A stretch of DNA of 64,000 nucleotides from Planctomycetota bacterium (lineage in GTDB: Bacteria > Planctomycetota > B15-G4), in contig JAQWOM010000038.1 of assembly GCA_029245865.1 (NCBI GenBank), positions 124,001-188,000 of the forward strand. The letters are read 5' to 3'. Below, one piece after another: positions 28,001 through 35,854 of the stretch. The position numbers and the translations under genes were made by a program. The notes under the pieces were generated by a model. The model had not been told where the DNA came from. It did not search any database and was given only the letters and a program-made list of their open reading frames with translations. The stretch's first letter is position 1. The number at the start of each line of letters is the position of its first letter.

Positions 28001-28314
28001 TGTTCGAGCGTGATCTCACGCCAACGTTCCAGGTGGGAGGGCAACCGTTCGGGAGGCTCGTGGACGGCAGTGTTCATTTCATTCCGCCCACTTCGGGATC
28101 GGGCGACGCCGTGATCTTCGCGGCGGGCTCGAGTGTCGTGGGAGACTCGTTCGGTGTCGCCCAGAACACCTCTTCGGTTTATTACTCGCTGGCGAATGTC
28201 TCTGACCCTGTGGCAGAGCCTGTGCCGACGCTGATCCCCGTGCTTTCGACGAACAGCTTGGGTGTGAATTACCGCATCTACCTCTTGAGCGCCGGAGCCT
28301 CGGTCAGCCCTTGA
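25096..28314 (+). CDS. Large secreted protein, probable beta-propeller, unknown function
   Basis: From ATG 25096 the 1072-residue protein has a clear signal peptide (RALLLPCLLLMGSLMSFVAAQ). It contains repeated short motifs like those of TolB/PD40-type beta-propellers: WDPMVSISPDGRSMIACQRV, LNPDKTKMFLTAGAKDAQED, VALSPGETQIAWLREENVNA and KSSDGRFLYILRDG. A propeller with several blades is therefore likely, by inference. The first 150 residues look like a separate beta domain. I see no catalytic motif, C-terminal sorting signal or membrane anchor. Its stop overlaps the TTG start of the PIG-L deacetylase gene. The 215 bases upstream contain a TATACT hexamer near 24944 that might be a -10 element, without a good -35. 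Confidence 0.7.
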   Translation: MSKSVRALLLPCLLLMGSLMSFVAAQIPGEYPHLVLTNSAGDPAPPPSGPFDNSGVASVPAGSAVEISLTYQALAQPNPNVLWGLLISVQETGFPTNVTPPPLFTQPPFNFFFGPMIDASGASSLLLSVPANLEGVEAFVQAVTYDSTSFPNLQLSNGVRVQTTSPRFNAAFSFARFAFGLNESGLEGVSSRDLDGDTLNSLAPLGPNAPPATETDSPGFEPGFIFLPVLPNVADAPVNPLARPYTRLAQNVTGFIGLNEIFVEDASYFPPRGEALIQHAEENPFASPSSANVNLPNVERVTYSGIELDSVTGHHKLTGVKRVRVGTTGSTTYLHDVGELVWGRYTFASSPAARTRTRVALDASNAETPHVVIPAFTADLGEGVVTRDQDLYLFEEVDTDRQGFAVLDRVTHSWHIIEDSIVESSVDRFWDPMVSISPDGRSMIACQRVAGGPLGWDSNPDELFAIRLDGLNWPASASEVWEVSYELHPDPPLGIGYAESREVYMRSVGIIGPDPDNFVAYVGLKAKWQKTSLGQSYDPIIGHEGFWMREELLVKEYVEVPLIPPGSSKGTPSIPRPFITEDFGLTGTGLPIVRFDPSPLLNPDKTKMFLTAGAKDAQEDIYVVRNIQVGADGEVTRVIQNLSGLGFSGGTGDTATRIHRFELGGHGTGTRVALSPGETQIAWLREENVNADYIMIARTNGADYSSVDSVYKAPTGINFREPGEYLQNHIVNSMYFVDEDNLVFLMGDGPRNDALGISVNNFPRFDLFRYTISTDTMVNLSRTSGSPNDFETLGKIRPAGSFKSSDGRFLYILRDGPVSQGNTTLPADTEVFNLLGLNLETYQVFDVTGDELGGGVGLPNLDIPDEECLTPVETAAVTQYVEGWGGQSGMHYFTSHLNGDATLTDELFVVDANAPFVALEVTEDSPEGSHISNVAPNPYSSLVLFGRTADSARYAATQHPFAVDLDNFLFERDLTPTFQVGGQPFGRLVDGSVHFIPPTSGSGDAVIFAAGSSVVGDSFGVAQNTSSVYYSLANVSDPVAEPVPTLIPVLSTNSLGVNYRIYLLSAGASVSP

Positions 28315-29099
28315 GGTCCCTGAACCCTGCTGAACTGTCCGGCGAGAATGTCTTGCTGGTCGCCCCGCACCCAGATGACGAGGCCCTCGGCTGTGGGGGC
28401 ACCGTCAGGCTTCTGACCGCTGCAGGTGCTCGTGTCGCAGTGGTGGTGATGGCTCGCGGCGACGGGGGGGTGGATGGCGGAGCAAGTAAGGTCTCGATCA
28501 GCAAGAGGCAGGCAGAGTCACTTCGAGCTTGTGAGTTGCTCGGTACCGAGCGCCCTTTGTTCATGGAGTTGGAGTCGCAGGACATCCGGAATGCTCCTGC
28601 AGAGGCTGCGGCACAATTGGCGCTCACCCTGAAAGGCCAGAAGTTTTCGGCTTTGTTGGTGCCTTCACCGTTAGAGCGACATGCGACCCATCGCGCGTGC
28701 CTGGTTGCAGCACTTCTTGCCGACATCGCTGCGGAGCAAGCACGATGGTACGGCTACGGAGTGTGGGATGCGCTGCCGGCGGTTCGCGACGTCGTCGAGA
28801 TCGATATCACCGAAACGCGTGCCGCGAAGACAAAGGCTGTCACGGCTCATGAGAGCCAGAATGGGCCGCGGCCGCTTGCTGCAGGCATGATGTCTCGTGA
28901 CCTTGCTCAGGCTGTCTACTCCCGCATCACGGGCGAGGAAAAGCGCAAAGCGGTTGAACGACTGATGGAACTCGATGGCTTGAAGCTGCAGATGTCTGAC
29001 GCGGTGAGTGCTGGCGATGCACAAGCTGTAGAAGATGCGATCGCAGCGTGGCTGTCCGATCGATTCCGTCTCTGGATCGAAGCGCTCTGGACGCGTTGA
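28311..29099 (+). CDS. PIG-L (LmbE) family N-acetyl-sugar deacetylase
   Basis: The 262-residue protein carries the zinc site of the PIG-L/LmbE family, APHPDDEALGCGGTVRLL (H20, D22, D23), and a distal ERHATHRACLVAALL segment with the third-ligand histidine. Members remove acetyl groups from N-acetylglucosamine conjugates such as GlcNAc-malate (BshB, bacillithiol), GlcNAc-inositol (MshB) or sugar antibiotics. The substrate here cannot be told; no bshA, bshC or mshC gene is near. The start TTG 28311 overlaps the stop of the preceding secreted-protein gene (TTGA), tying the two together. A start inside the coding region was considered but the zinc motif needs this frame from the beginning. Confidence 0.85.
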   Translation: MRSLNPAELSGENVLLVAPHPDDEALGCGGTVRLLTAAGARVAVVVMARGDGGVDGGASKVSISKRQAESLRACELLGTERPLFMELESQDIRNAPAEAAAQLALTLKGQKFSALLVPSPLERHATHRACLVAALLADIAAEQARWYGYGVWDALPAVRDVVEIDITETRAAKTKAVTAHESQNGPRPLAAGMMSRDLAQAVYSRITGEEKRKAVERLMELDGLKLQMSDAVSAGDAQAVEDAIAAWLSDRFRLWIEALWTR

Positions 29100-29134
29100 G
29101 TCAGTCGATTCGGGCGTGTCGCCTGGCCGGCAGA

Positions 29135-30025
29135 CTAGCTCGTCGACGTGCTGTTCTTACCGCGAAGAGAGACTGCCAACACAAGTGCAATGAGCACGGT
29201 GAGCAAGATCGGTGGGGACAGAGCAGAGGTTCCGAACAGCGCGTAGTCTTGATTGTTGAAGCCGCCCAAGGTGTCCACGCGCTCGATAAGCAGTGCGTAG
29301 CGACCGAGGACGGTGAAGCCAAACATGCTGCCAAACGTGATCATGAGGACGATGATCCCCACTCGCGAGACCCCTCCGAGGATCTTTGTGCGCTTGTACG
29401 TGAAAATGAAGTGTGCGAGGGCGCAGATGAGACCTACCACCATCACCGTGTTGGCGAAGGTGTAGAACACCTGCGTCTCTTCCACGGCGACCCAGTTGTC
29501 GCTCCAGGCCAGCTTCTCAGGATTCGTGAGCGGCTGCATGGCACTTGCCACCTGCAAGACGAGCTTGCTCTGGGTTTCGCCCGTGAGCTTCAGGGCGGCA
29601 TAGACACCGACCATGACGGCGAGCGGCCAGCGTGGTGCCCAGCCATTGGGGAAGACCATGCGTGACAGAAGGAAGATGCTGAACAGAACGGCCACGCTTC
29701 GGAAGATGATGGCGTATGTGGGGTCAACGCCGTAGCCGCCAAGCTGCATGAGCTCTCCTGCGGGCAGCTGCATGGCGTGGTTAATGTGCACGTAGAGCGG
29801 CTCAAGGATGCCTTCGCTGTAGTACTGCAGAGCAAAGAAGGCGGTGCCTGCTCCCACGAACGTGTGCTCTGCGATCTTGTAGAAGGGGTTGTCCTTGTAC
29901 AAGAAGCTGAATACGGACAGCGTCAAGAAGCAGATCAGCCAGCCGCCGAGCAAGTCCATTTCACCGTCCATGGTGAAGAACGGGATCGGTGAGGCCTCTT
30001 GGAGTGCGAGCATGGGGCGAATCAT
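29135..30025 (-). CDS. Polytopic membrane protein, last gene of the MutL-like cluster
   Basis: This 296-residue protein is mostly hydrophobic, with about seven or eight predicted helices, including LLGGWLICFLTLSVFSFLY, a helix around AIIFRSVAVLFSIFLLSRM, and a final pair ending LLTVLIALVLAVSLRGK. A short conserved-looking loop with FVGAGTAFFALQYYSEG lies near residue 60. No transporter family was recognised. It overlaps the upstream 286-residue gene (start in an ATGA), so it is coupled to the cluster. By position it is probably a membrane subunit of the proposed complex. Confidence 0.7.
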   Translation of the reverse strand: MIRPMLALQEASPIPFFTMDGEMDLLGGWLICFLTLSVFSFLYKDNPFYKIAEHTFVGAGTAFFALQYYSEGILEPLYVHINHAMQLPAGELMQLGGYGVDPTYAIIFRSVAVLFSIFLLSRMVFPNGWAPRWPLAVMVGVYAALKLTGETQSKLVLQVASAMQPLTNPEKLAWSDNWVAVEETQVFYTFANTVMVVGLICALAHFIFTYKRTKILGGVSRVGIIVLMITFGSMFGFTVLGRYALLIERVDTLGGFNNQDYALFGTSALSPPILLTVLIALVLAVSLRGKNSTSTS

Positions 30026-30882
30026 GCGTTTGCCTCCCTACGGCGTCCGACGAAGTAGAGCACGTTGCCGTAGATGATGAGGCCGATGATCAGGAGATGC
30101 GCCCAGGTCTGGATAAGCATCCGTTTCTGATTCGTGATGGTGACTTCTTCGAGTTGCGGTACGTCTGCGCCGACAAGTTGCAGGTACATCGTGGCGCCTG
30201 TGGCTGCGCCCAGGAAGCCTTTCAACTGTGTCGGGTAGTAGGCGAAGAGGTCAGGTGTTTGGACGGCAGTTGTTCCGGCGAGTATCGGGACGTCGTAGCG
30301 TCCGCCAGCCTGGGCAATCCACTCCAGAATGCCTGGGTACCCAGCGCTCATCGTGATCAGAAGGCTGATGCCTTCGAAACTGTTGCCGACATCTTTGAAG
30401 ATGGGGAAGTCCGCGAGAGGCTTCCCGTCGCGATCATCCTGGATGTATGCCGAGGTGACGGATTGCCCGATCTGCCCCATGGCGACGTCATCACCAGGCT
30501 TGAAGCCGAGCTCCACCCAGTCGACGCCGTACTTTTTCTTGTAGAGAGGGGCGGCCTTCTCGAACTCTTCACGTGTGTATGGCGGGGCCGCTGGCCAGGT
30601 GGCGACATTGATCACGCGCATGTTGCGTTTGAGCAACTGGTAGATCGTGGCCTGATACATCGGCAGCAACTCGGCTGCGCTAGCCGGGTCGAAGTCGGCC
30701 GAAAGCAAGACGATGCTGCCTTCGTCGAGTTCTTCGATGGTGTCGTAATAACTTTGCACGTACTGGTTGACCGGCATCTCGGCTGCGATGCCCAGTGCGT
30801 AGAGCACGACCACCAGGATGGCAATGACAAGGAAGATCCAACGTCGGTCCAGGTCGAGCGCTTTGTCTGTGCGTTTGGCCAT
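30022..30882 (-). CDS. Membrane protein with soluble alpha/beta domain between two anchors
   Basis: The 286-residue protein has an N-terminal helix (RRWIFLVIAILVVVLYALGI), a soluble domain of about 200 residues and a C-terminal helix (MLIQTWAHLLIIGLIIYGNV) followed by a basic end. The soluble part alternates strands and helices: GSIVLLSADFDPASAAELLP, RNMRVINVATWPAAPPYTRE, GVDWVELGFKPGDDVAMGQI, and YDVPILAGTTAVQTPDLFAY. This reads as a Rossmann-like or periplasmic-sensor-like fold, by inference. The family is not known to me. It lies two bases after the 218-residue gene and overlaps the 296-residue gene. Confidence 0.7.
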   Translation of the reverse strand: MAKRTDKALDLDRRWIFLVIAILVVVLYALGIAAEMPVNQYVQSYYDTIEELDEGSIVLLSADFDPASAAELLPMYQATIYQLLKRNMRVINVATWPAAPPYTREEFEKAAPLYKKKYGVDWVELGFKPGDDVAMGQIGQSVTSAYIQDDRDGKPLADFPIFKDVGNSFEGISLLITMSAGYPGILEWIAQAGGRYDVPILAGTTAVQTPDLFAYYPTQLKGFLGAATGATMYLQLVGADVPQLEEVTITNQKRMLIQTWAHLLIIGLIIYGNVLYFVGRRREANA

Positions 30883-30884
30883 GA

Positions 30885-31541
30885 TTATTCGGAGAGGTAG
30901 CTACGCTCGATGCCCAGCACGATGCGTAGGCCGGTGGCCAGCGTGCCGAGTGCGGCACCCATGATGATGGCCTTCTGGCCCGCCGCATTGACGTAGGCCA
31001 TCAGGAATCCTTGCAGCCGAACGGAGGTGTCGCCGATCCAGTCCGCGAAGGGGAAGAAGGACGGTATCGGGACCTGGCCGATCATCACCAGGGCTCCGGC
31101 CGTCAGCAGAAGGGTCGCTTCAAGCGATCGTGCACGGAAGGCACGGAAGGCTGCGGAAGCAATGTAGAACGCCAGGAGACTGAACATCGTGGCTTGAAGC
31201 GGCATGAAGATGCGCTTGTAGATCCAGTCGCGACGGATGTTCTCGCCCCCTGGGATGCCGAACCAGCCGTGGATTTCAGCAGCACCAATGAGCAGGTAGC
31301 CGAACAGCACGAGCAAGAGCAGCAGTTTGTACGGCCAGTCGGGATGGCGGGAACTGATCTGCTTCAGACTGATACGGACCAGATTGGAGATGCCCAGAAG
31401 AAACGCCACGCTGAAGAAAACAGTGCCCCAGGCGAGCAATTCGTCGTTGACTGCCCGAGACATGGGAGCTGGCGAGAAAAACGCCCATGTGATGGCGAGG
31501 CCGCACAGGACAACCAAGAGGATGGGGATCTCGCGCTTCAC
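30885..31541 (-). CDS. Polytopic membrane protein, 218 residues
   Basis: The N-terminus REIPILLVVLCGLAITWAFF looks like a signal anchor, followed by four or five further hydrophobic segments (for example YKLLLLLVLFGYLLIGAAEI and ATMFSLLAFYIASAAFRAFR). A non-membrane loop between them contains HGWFGIPGGENIRRDWIYK. No known family was recognised. It lies 12 bases after the DUF6754-like gene and two bases before the 286-residue gene, so it belongs to the same transcription unit. Confidence 0.7.
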   Translation of the reverse strand: MKREIPILLVVLCGLAITWAFFSPAPMSRAVNDELLAWGTVFFSVAFLLGISNLVRISLKQISSRHPDWPYKLLLLLVLFGYLLIGAAEIHGWFGIPGGENIRRDWIYKRIFMPLQATMFSLLAFYIASAAFRAFRARSLEATLLLTAGALVMIGQVPIPSFFPFADWIGDTSVRLQGFLMAYVNAAGQKAIIMGAALGTLATGLRIVLGIERSYLSE

Positions 31542-31553
31542 GTCTTGGCAGCC

Positions 31554-32513
31554 TTAGTTGGACTTGGGGGCGAAGAGCTGAAGGAAACTCTGGAACGGCG
31601 TCTCGGTATTTCCAACTGCGATTTCCGCCGAATACATGGTGGCTATCACGACGCCGATCACAATGGCAGCGATGGCGACGATCTTGGTGATATCCGCCCC
31701 GCGGATGGTTCCAAGCAGGCCTGGTTCGCGTGTCAGGTAAGCCGTGACGGCAAAGTATTCCTCGCCGATGATCGTGTAATCGCAAGCCGCCACGAAGAAC
31801 GGCAACTGGTGTTGCTTGGCCGTGCCCGCCACCTGGATGGCACCGGTCGCGAATCCCGTTTCAGCAAGAATCAACGATTCGGCAAAGAACATACCGAGCA
31901 TGAGATTTGCGGCGGGCTTCTCGCGATTCATGATGCCTGCGACACCCGCGCAGTACGCGAACTGTTCATTGGATAGATAGCGCACGTTGTCAGGGATAAA
32001 AGCATCCGGGCGCCCTGCATCGAGGCAGCCCTGCTTCACAGCTTCCTCGGCAAACGTCATCACCACGGAATCTTTGACGGGCACGATCAGGGGTGTGCCG
32101 AACTCGGCCGTCTTCTTGGCGACGTGCCGCAGGATCATCATCGAGTAGATGGTCTGGATTTCCTTGATCTCGTCGATGCCGGGTACGTAGAGCACCGGGC
32201 GTCCCATCTCTGTCGATCGCCCGATGGCTTCGTCAAGGGCATCGAGACCTGCGATGCGCCGGATGGGGATGTCCTTACCCGCCTTGGCCTGACGCTGAGC
32301 GATGAACATCACAAGGCCGAAAAAGACCACCGCGACGAGCGTGGGGATCTTCTGGTTTTCGATGGTGTGCCAACCTTCCCAACCTTCTTCGACTGAAGCT
32401 GGAGCGGCATCCTGAATCGTGAGAGCCAGCGTTCCCAACTTCGCAGACAGCGACCACCCGAGGGTGGAGAGCGAGTCGACAATCGAGGAAAGCAGGGCCA
32501 TCGAGGGCATCAA
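31554..32513 (-). CDS. DUF6754-like membrane protein
   Basis: The 319-residue product has an N-terminal region of about 55 residues, one membrane helix (PTLVAVVFFGLVMFIAQRQ), a central soluble domain (GRPVLYVPGIDEIKEIQTIY and FGTPLIVPVKDSVVMTFAEE) and a C-terminal hydrophobic helix (IVAIAAIVIGVVIATMYSAE). The block TGFATGAIQVAGTAKQHQ followed by LPFFVAACDYTIIGEEYFA recalls proteins labelled DUF6754; I am fairly but not fully sure of the label. Its function is unknown. The start overlaps the stop of the barrel-sandwich gene (ATGA). Confidence 0.65.
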   Translation of the reverse strand: MMPSMALLSSIVDSLSTLGWSLSAKLGTLALTIQDAAPASVEEGWEGWHTIENQKIPTLVAVVFFGLVMFIAQRQAKAGKDIPIRRIAGLDALDEAIGRSTEMGRPVLYVPGIDEIKEIQTIYSMMILRHVAKKTAEFGTPLIVPVKDSVVMTFAEEAVKQGCLDAGRPDAFIPDNVRYLSNEQFAYCAGVAGIMNREKPAANLMLGMFFAESLILAETGFATGAIQVAGTAKQHQLPFFVAACDYTIIGEEYFAVTAYLTREPGLLGTIRGADITKIVAIAAIVIGVVIATMYSAEIAVGNTETPFQSFLQLFAPKSN

Positions 32514-33634
32514 ATTCGTTCGTCCACCAGCTCGACGTTGGCTCGGGGAAGAGTCACATGCTCTCCATCTTTCAGGGTGACCGTGAGGATACGCACGGCT
32601 GCCTCGGTGTCCAGCTTATGAGGTTCCGCCGGAAGATCCGCAACGCGGCCTAGGGCGCCAAAATGTGGGTCGCGGATGATACGTACAGTGCTGTTGATGT
32701 GCATGAGCCCTGCATCCACCTCTGTTTCCTCAATTTGATGGATTTCGGAGGGGACGAGCACTTCCGGGCGCATCACCCCGGCTCGAATCTGGGTGGCGCC
32801 ACTGACGGAGGCTGTCTGGCCGGCCTTGTCTGCCAGCAACCGATGGGTCTTGGCCGACATGGCCAGCTGCCCGAAGCCCTCGGTGACCACAAGAGTAAGG
32901 CCAACGGTCTCGTTGCCGGTGATGGCCACCCCCAGATCGTAGCCAAGCAATTCTTTGAGGTCGGCTGCATCAATGCCACCAATGACGAGCGCTTTCACGC
33001 CCTGCTGTATGCAGGCGCGCAGGGTGTCGAGTGGGGCGAAGGATCCACCAACGAGAATCGCCCCGCGGTGACTTTCCTTCAGGTCTGTGGCGAGCAGAGG
33101 ACTGGTTGGGTCATCGCCGGCCATCGCGATCGGGCCACTGACTTCCGGTCCGATGCCAAAGATTCCCTGCACCATGGTGCCGCGTGAATCAACGTGCACG
33201 CCAAACGTGTCTTCAACCTCACTCACTATGCCGCCGACGTAGGCTTTCACTTCGACTGGAATCGGCTCTTCTCTGAAGATGGCCTGGCCAGACACCTTGG
33301 AGACAGATTCGAACACGCCTGCGGTTGGAGCCTCCGCAGTTTGCTTCATCAGTCCGAAAATACCTTTGCTGCGGGCAATGGCCTGGCCTTTGTCGACTTC
33401 GGACCCTTCTTCGACCAGGAGCAGATCTTTGATGTCTGCTGCAGCGACTCCGAGTTGGCGGGCAATGTTGCTCGTGACAACATTTCCCGGGAGGAGTGCC
33501 CGTGCGACGACAGTTTCAGGGCCGACTTCGTCGCCTTGCTTGACCAGTACCTCGCCTGGGATGGGAAGGATGCGGCTGCGGACGAAATCTGCGGCGTCGG
33601 AGACCTTGAGTCCCGGTGTGTAGGCGTGTCCCAT
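32510..33634 (-). CDS. Barrel-sandwich (biotinyl-like) protein of the MutL-like cluster
   Basis: The 374-residue protein begins with two biotinyl-lipoyl-like segments (LPIPGEVLVKQGDEVGPETV and LLVEEGSEVDKGQAIARSKG), a third near APTAGVFESVSKVSGQAIF, then KAYVGGIVSEVEDTFGVHVD. Such hammerheads occur in RnfC, HlyD and phosphotransfer carriers, but no lipoylated or biotinylated Lys motif (MKM) is seen, so it is probably structural. The second half has a P-loop-free alpha/beta segment ending in GVAITGNETVGLTLVVTEGF. It lacks a signal peptide and is probably cytoplasmic or membrane-associated. It starts five bases after the MutL-like gene. Confidence 0.7.
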   Translation of the reverse strand: MGHAYTPGLKVSDAADFVRSRILPIPGEVLVKQGDEVGPETVVARALLPGNVVTSNIARQLGVAAADIKDLLLVEEGSEVDKGQAIARSKGIFGLMKQTAEAPTAGVFESVSKVSGQAIFREEPIPVEVKAYVGGIVSEVEDTFGVHVDSRGTMVQGIFGIGPEVSGPIAMAGDDPTSPLLATDLKESHRGAILVGGSFAPLDTLRACIQQGVKALVIGGIDAADLKELLGYDLGVAITGNETVGLTLVVTEGFGQLAMSAKTHRLLADKAGQTASVSGATQIRAGVMRPEVLVPSEIHQIEETEVDAGLMHINSTVRIIRDPHFGALGRVADLPAEPHKLDTEAAVRILTVTLKDGEHVTLPRANVELVDERI

Positions 33635-33639
33635 GTCTC

Positions 33640-35439
33640 TCAGGTGCTCCGGGGATAGAGGTCAAGATTTTCGATCCACTCTTCGATGGCGCTGACACGC
33701 TCCTTCGCCGAGCTTGGAATGTGCAGCGGGCGGCCACGGCCATCCAGAAGGATGCCCACCTCGCCGCCCTCAATGGTTTTTTGAAAGGCTTGGCCTGGGC
33801 CAGCTCCCACATCCACGCCCTTTGAGGGTGTGATGTGGCAGTTGGCGGTCTGGCCGGGTGACAGTGCCACGCGTGTTAGCTCGCCTGGGGTGATGTCGAA
33901 TTCCTGATTTCCTTCGGGGAGTTCGAGCCTCACGTGCGCCAGAGGTTTGTTGCCTTTGCTGGAGCCCACGGGGGCGATGCATGCGCCAAGGATGACCAGG
34001 CAGTCGCGTTCGAAGACTTCTGTGGCTGCTACCGGCTGCTCGCTGGAGAGCACTCCGAGCTGCGGCATCATGAAGATGCTGTCCACGGCCAGGGTGGTGA
34101 CGCCCATGGGCTGGAAGCTGTCGACGAGCATCAGGGCTGCCTGGACGCGGCGTGGAGCGTGACTGAGAACTCCGCCTGATCCCACGACAAGGTCCAGTGC
34201 CATCATGTCCACGATGGTGTTGCCCGATCCGCTCTGATTGAATGCCTCGGAGATGTCGCGACTCTTGCGAACACCTTTGAGTTCCGTGGCGAACTCCTTG
34301 TGCTGCACCAAGGAAAGGCGAAGCGCTTCTCGAGCAAGCGCCTGCTCTACCTGCAAATCACGTTGGAGTGAAGGGATCGTGGTGGGCCTGACCATCTTGT
34401 TCTTGATGCGATTGCGCAATTCGCTTTCGTCGATGTCAAAGGGGACCCAGCGCAGCACATTTTCAAGGCCAGCCGATGCCATCACGTTGCTGATCGAATA
34501 ACTCATGCCGAGATTGGCGGACACGGTGCGATTGAACGTGCCCTGAAAGACGCTGAAGACATCCGTTGTCGCACCGCCGATGTCCACTCCGATGACCGAG
34601 ATGTCTCGTTGCTTGGCAATGGTCTGAATGATCAATCCGACTGCACCAGGTGTGGGCATGACAGGAGCAGACGTCCAGCTCTTTAGCTTGTCGTAACCGG
34701 GCGCCTGAGCCATGACGTGTTCCATGAACAGTTCATGGATCTCGTCGCGCGCAGGGTCGAGGTTCTCTTCGTCGAGGGTCGGTCGCAGGTTGTCCACGAT
34801 GGCGAGGGCCGTCTTTTCGCCGATGGCTTCTTCGACCGCCGGCCGTGCTTCGACATTTCCGGCGTACACCACGGGCAACTCGTAGCTGGAGCCGAGGCGT
34901 GGCTTGGGGTCGGCGGCTCCGATGAGCTCGGCGAGTTCGGCGACGTGGCTGGTGGTGCCGCCATCGACACCGCCTGAAAGCAAGATCATGTCCGGGCGAA
35001 GGTGGCGGATGCGTGCGATCTGTTCGTGGGGTTGGCGCTTGTCGTTGCTGGAGATCGTGTCCATGACAATGGCGCCCGCTCCGAGCGCCGCGCGCTCTGC
35101 AGATTCTGCGGTCATCGAGCGCACGACGCCCGCCACGAGCATCTGGAGTCCGCCGCCCGCACTCGACGTGGACAGGTAAAGGTCGACTCCCGCGTCGCCC
35201 TTCTGCGGAACCATGATGAGGCCGTCCTCACCAATGATGGGGCGTTTGGCGAGTTCTTGAACCTCTGTCACGGCATTGACCACGCCAACTGTGACGTCGT
35301 CGAATGGCTTCTCCACGGTGGTGGGAGCTTCGCCGCGGACCTTGAGGCGATAGCCTTCGTCCGTCAGTTCGATGAGGATCGCCTTGGTCGTCGTGCTTCC
35401 GCAGTCAGTGGCGAGAATAGAGCGAATCTTTTCGGTCAC
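33640..35439 (-). CDS. MutL (glutamate mutase L) family ASKHA ATPase
   Basis: The N-terminal phosphate-binding loop ATDCGSTTTKAILIE and the second, internal one ISVIGVDIGGATTDVFSVFQ mark the MutL (glutamate mutase L) family, part of the actin/sugar-kinase/Hsp70 ATPases. The known member repairs adenosylcobalamin in glutamate mutase. No mutE/mutS or B12 gene is near, so that role is doubtful here. GTG 35439, preceded by AAGGA at eight bases, gives 599 residues; an upstream ATG at 35607 would add a very basic, low-complexity leader. The C-terminal third contains a beta-rich region (SSKGNKPLAHVRLELPEG, GVDVGAGPGQAFQKTIEGGE) that may carry the partner contacts. It leads the membrane cluster and may power it through ATP hydrolysis, by inference. 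Confidence 0.8.
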   Translation of the reverse strand: MTEKIRSILATDCGSTTTKAILIELTDEGYRLKVRGEAPTTVEKPFDDVTVGVVNAVTEVQELAKRPIIGEDGLIMVPQKGDAGVDLYLSTSSAGGGLQMLVAGVVRSMTAESAERAALGAGAIVMDTISSNDKRQPHEQIARIRHLRPDMILLSGGVDGGTTSHVAELAELIGAADPKPRLGSSYELPVVYAGNVEARPAVEEAIGEKTALAIVDNLRPTLDEENLDPARDEIHELFMEHVMAQAPGYDKLKSWTSAPVMPTPGAVGLIIQTIAKQRDISVIGVDIGGATTDVFSVFQGTFNRTVSANLGMSYSISNVMASAGLENVLRWVPFDIDESELRNRIKNKMVRPTTIPSLQRDLQVEQALAREALRLSLVQHKEFATELKGVRKSRDISEAFNQSGSGNTIVDMMALDLVVGSGGVLSHAPRRVQAALMLVDSFQPMGVTTLAVDSIFMMPQLGVLSSEQPVAATEVFERDCLVILGACIAPVGSSKGNKPLAHVRLELPEGNQEFDITPGELTRVALSPGQTANCHITPSKGVDVGAGPGQAFQKTIEGGEVGILLDGRGRPLHIPSSAKERVSAIEEWIENLDLYPRST

Positions 35440-35473
35440 GGCCTGTTCCTTTGTGCCTGCTCGTTGGCTTGAT

Positions 35474-35854
35474 TTAAGAAAACGTGTCGTTCTTTTGTTT
35501 CTTGCGCTGCTTTTCGGCCTTCTTTTCGAGTGCCTTTTCGCGGCGTTGTTCTTTGCGCAGCTTGCGGTCGCGGATTTCCTCGGAGCGACGCACCTCTTCG
35601 GCTTCATCGATCACCCGGATGAGATCCGGAATGGTTTCTCGGCGCTCTAGCATGGTGGCCACTTGCTTGAGTCGTTCCGCCGAGAGCGCAATCCCCCAGA
35701 TGGGAGCGATCATGTGGAGCATCGAGGAACTGACGGTGTTCATCGGCCTCACTGTCTCAAGGAACATCATCGCTGGTACGGCGAGGTTTCGCTTGACCAC
35801 GGCTTGAGCCGCTTCCTCCATGAGCTTCTGGTCGTCGGCAGAGGTCGTCATCAT
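35474..35854 (-). CDS. Small charged protein upstream of the MutL-like gene
   Basis: The 126-residue protein starts at ATG 35854. Residues 1-90 are a mixed helical region with the hydrophobic stretch ETVRPMNTVSSSMLHMIAPI and AERLKQVATMLERRETIPDL. Residues 90-126 are a very basic and acidic coil (LRKEQRREKALEKKAEKQRK) that may bind nucleic acid or a membrane surface. I have seen similar small proteins only as hypotheticals. Its start overlaps the stop of the PH-like gene in an ATGA and it precedes the MutL-like gene by 34 bases, so it is part of the unit. Confidence 0.65.
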   Translation of the reverse strand: MMTTSADDQKLMEEAAQAVVKRNLAVPAMMFLETVRPMNTVSSSMLHMIAPIWGIALSAERLKQVATMLERRETIPDLIRVIDEAEEVRRSEEIRDRKLRKEQRREKALEKKAEKQRKKQKNDTFS

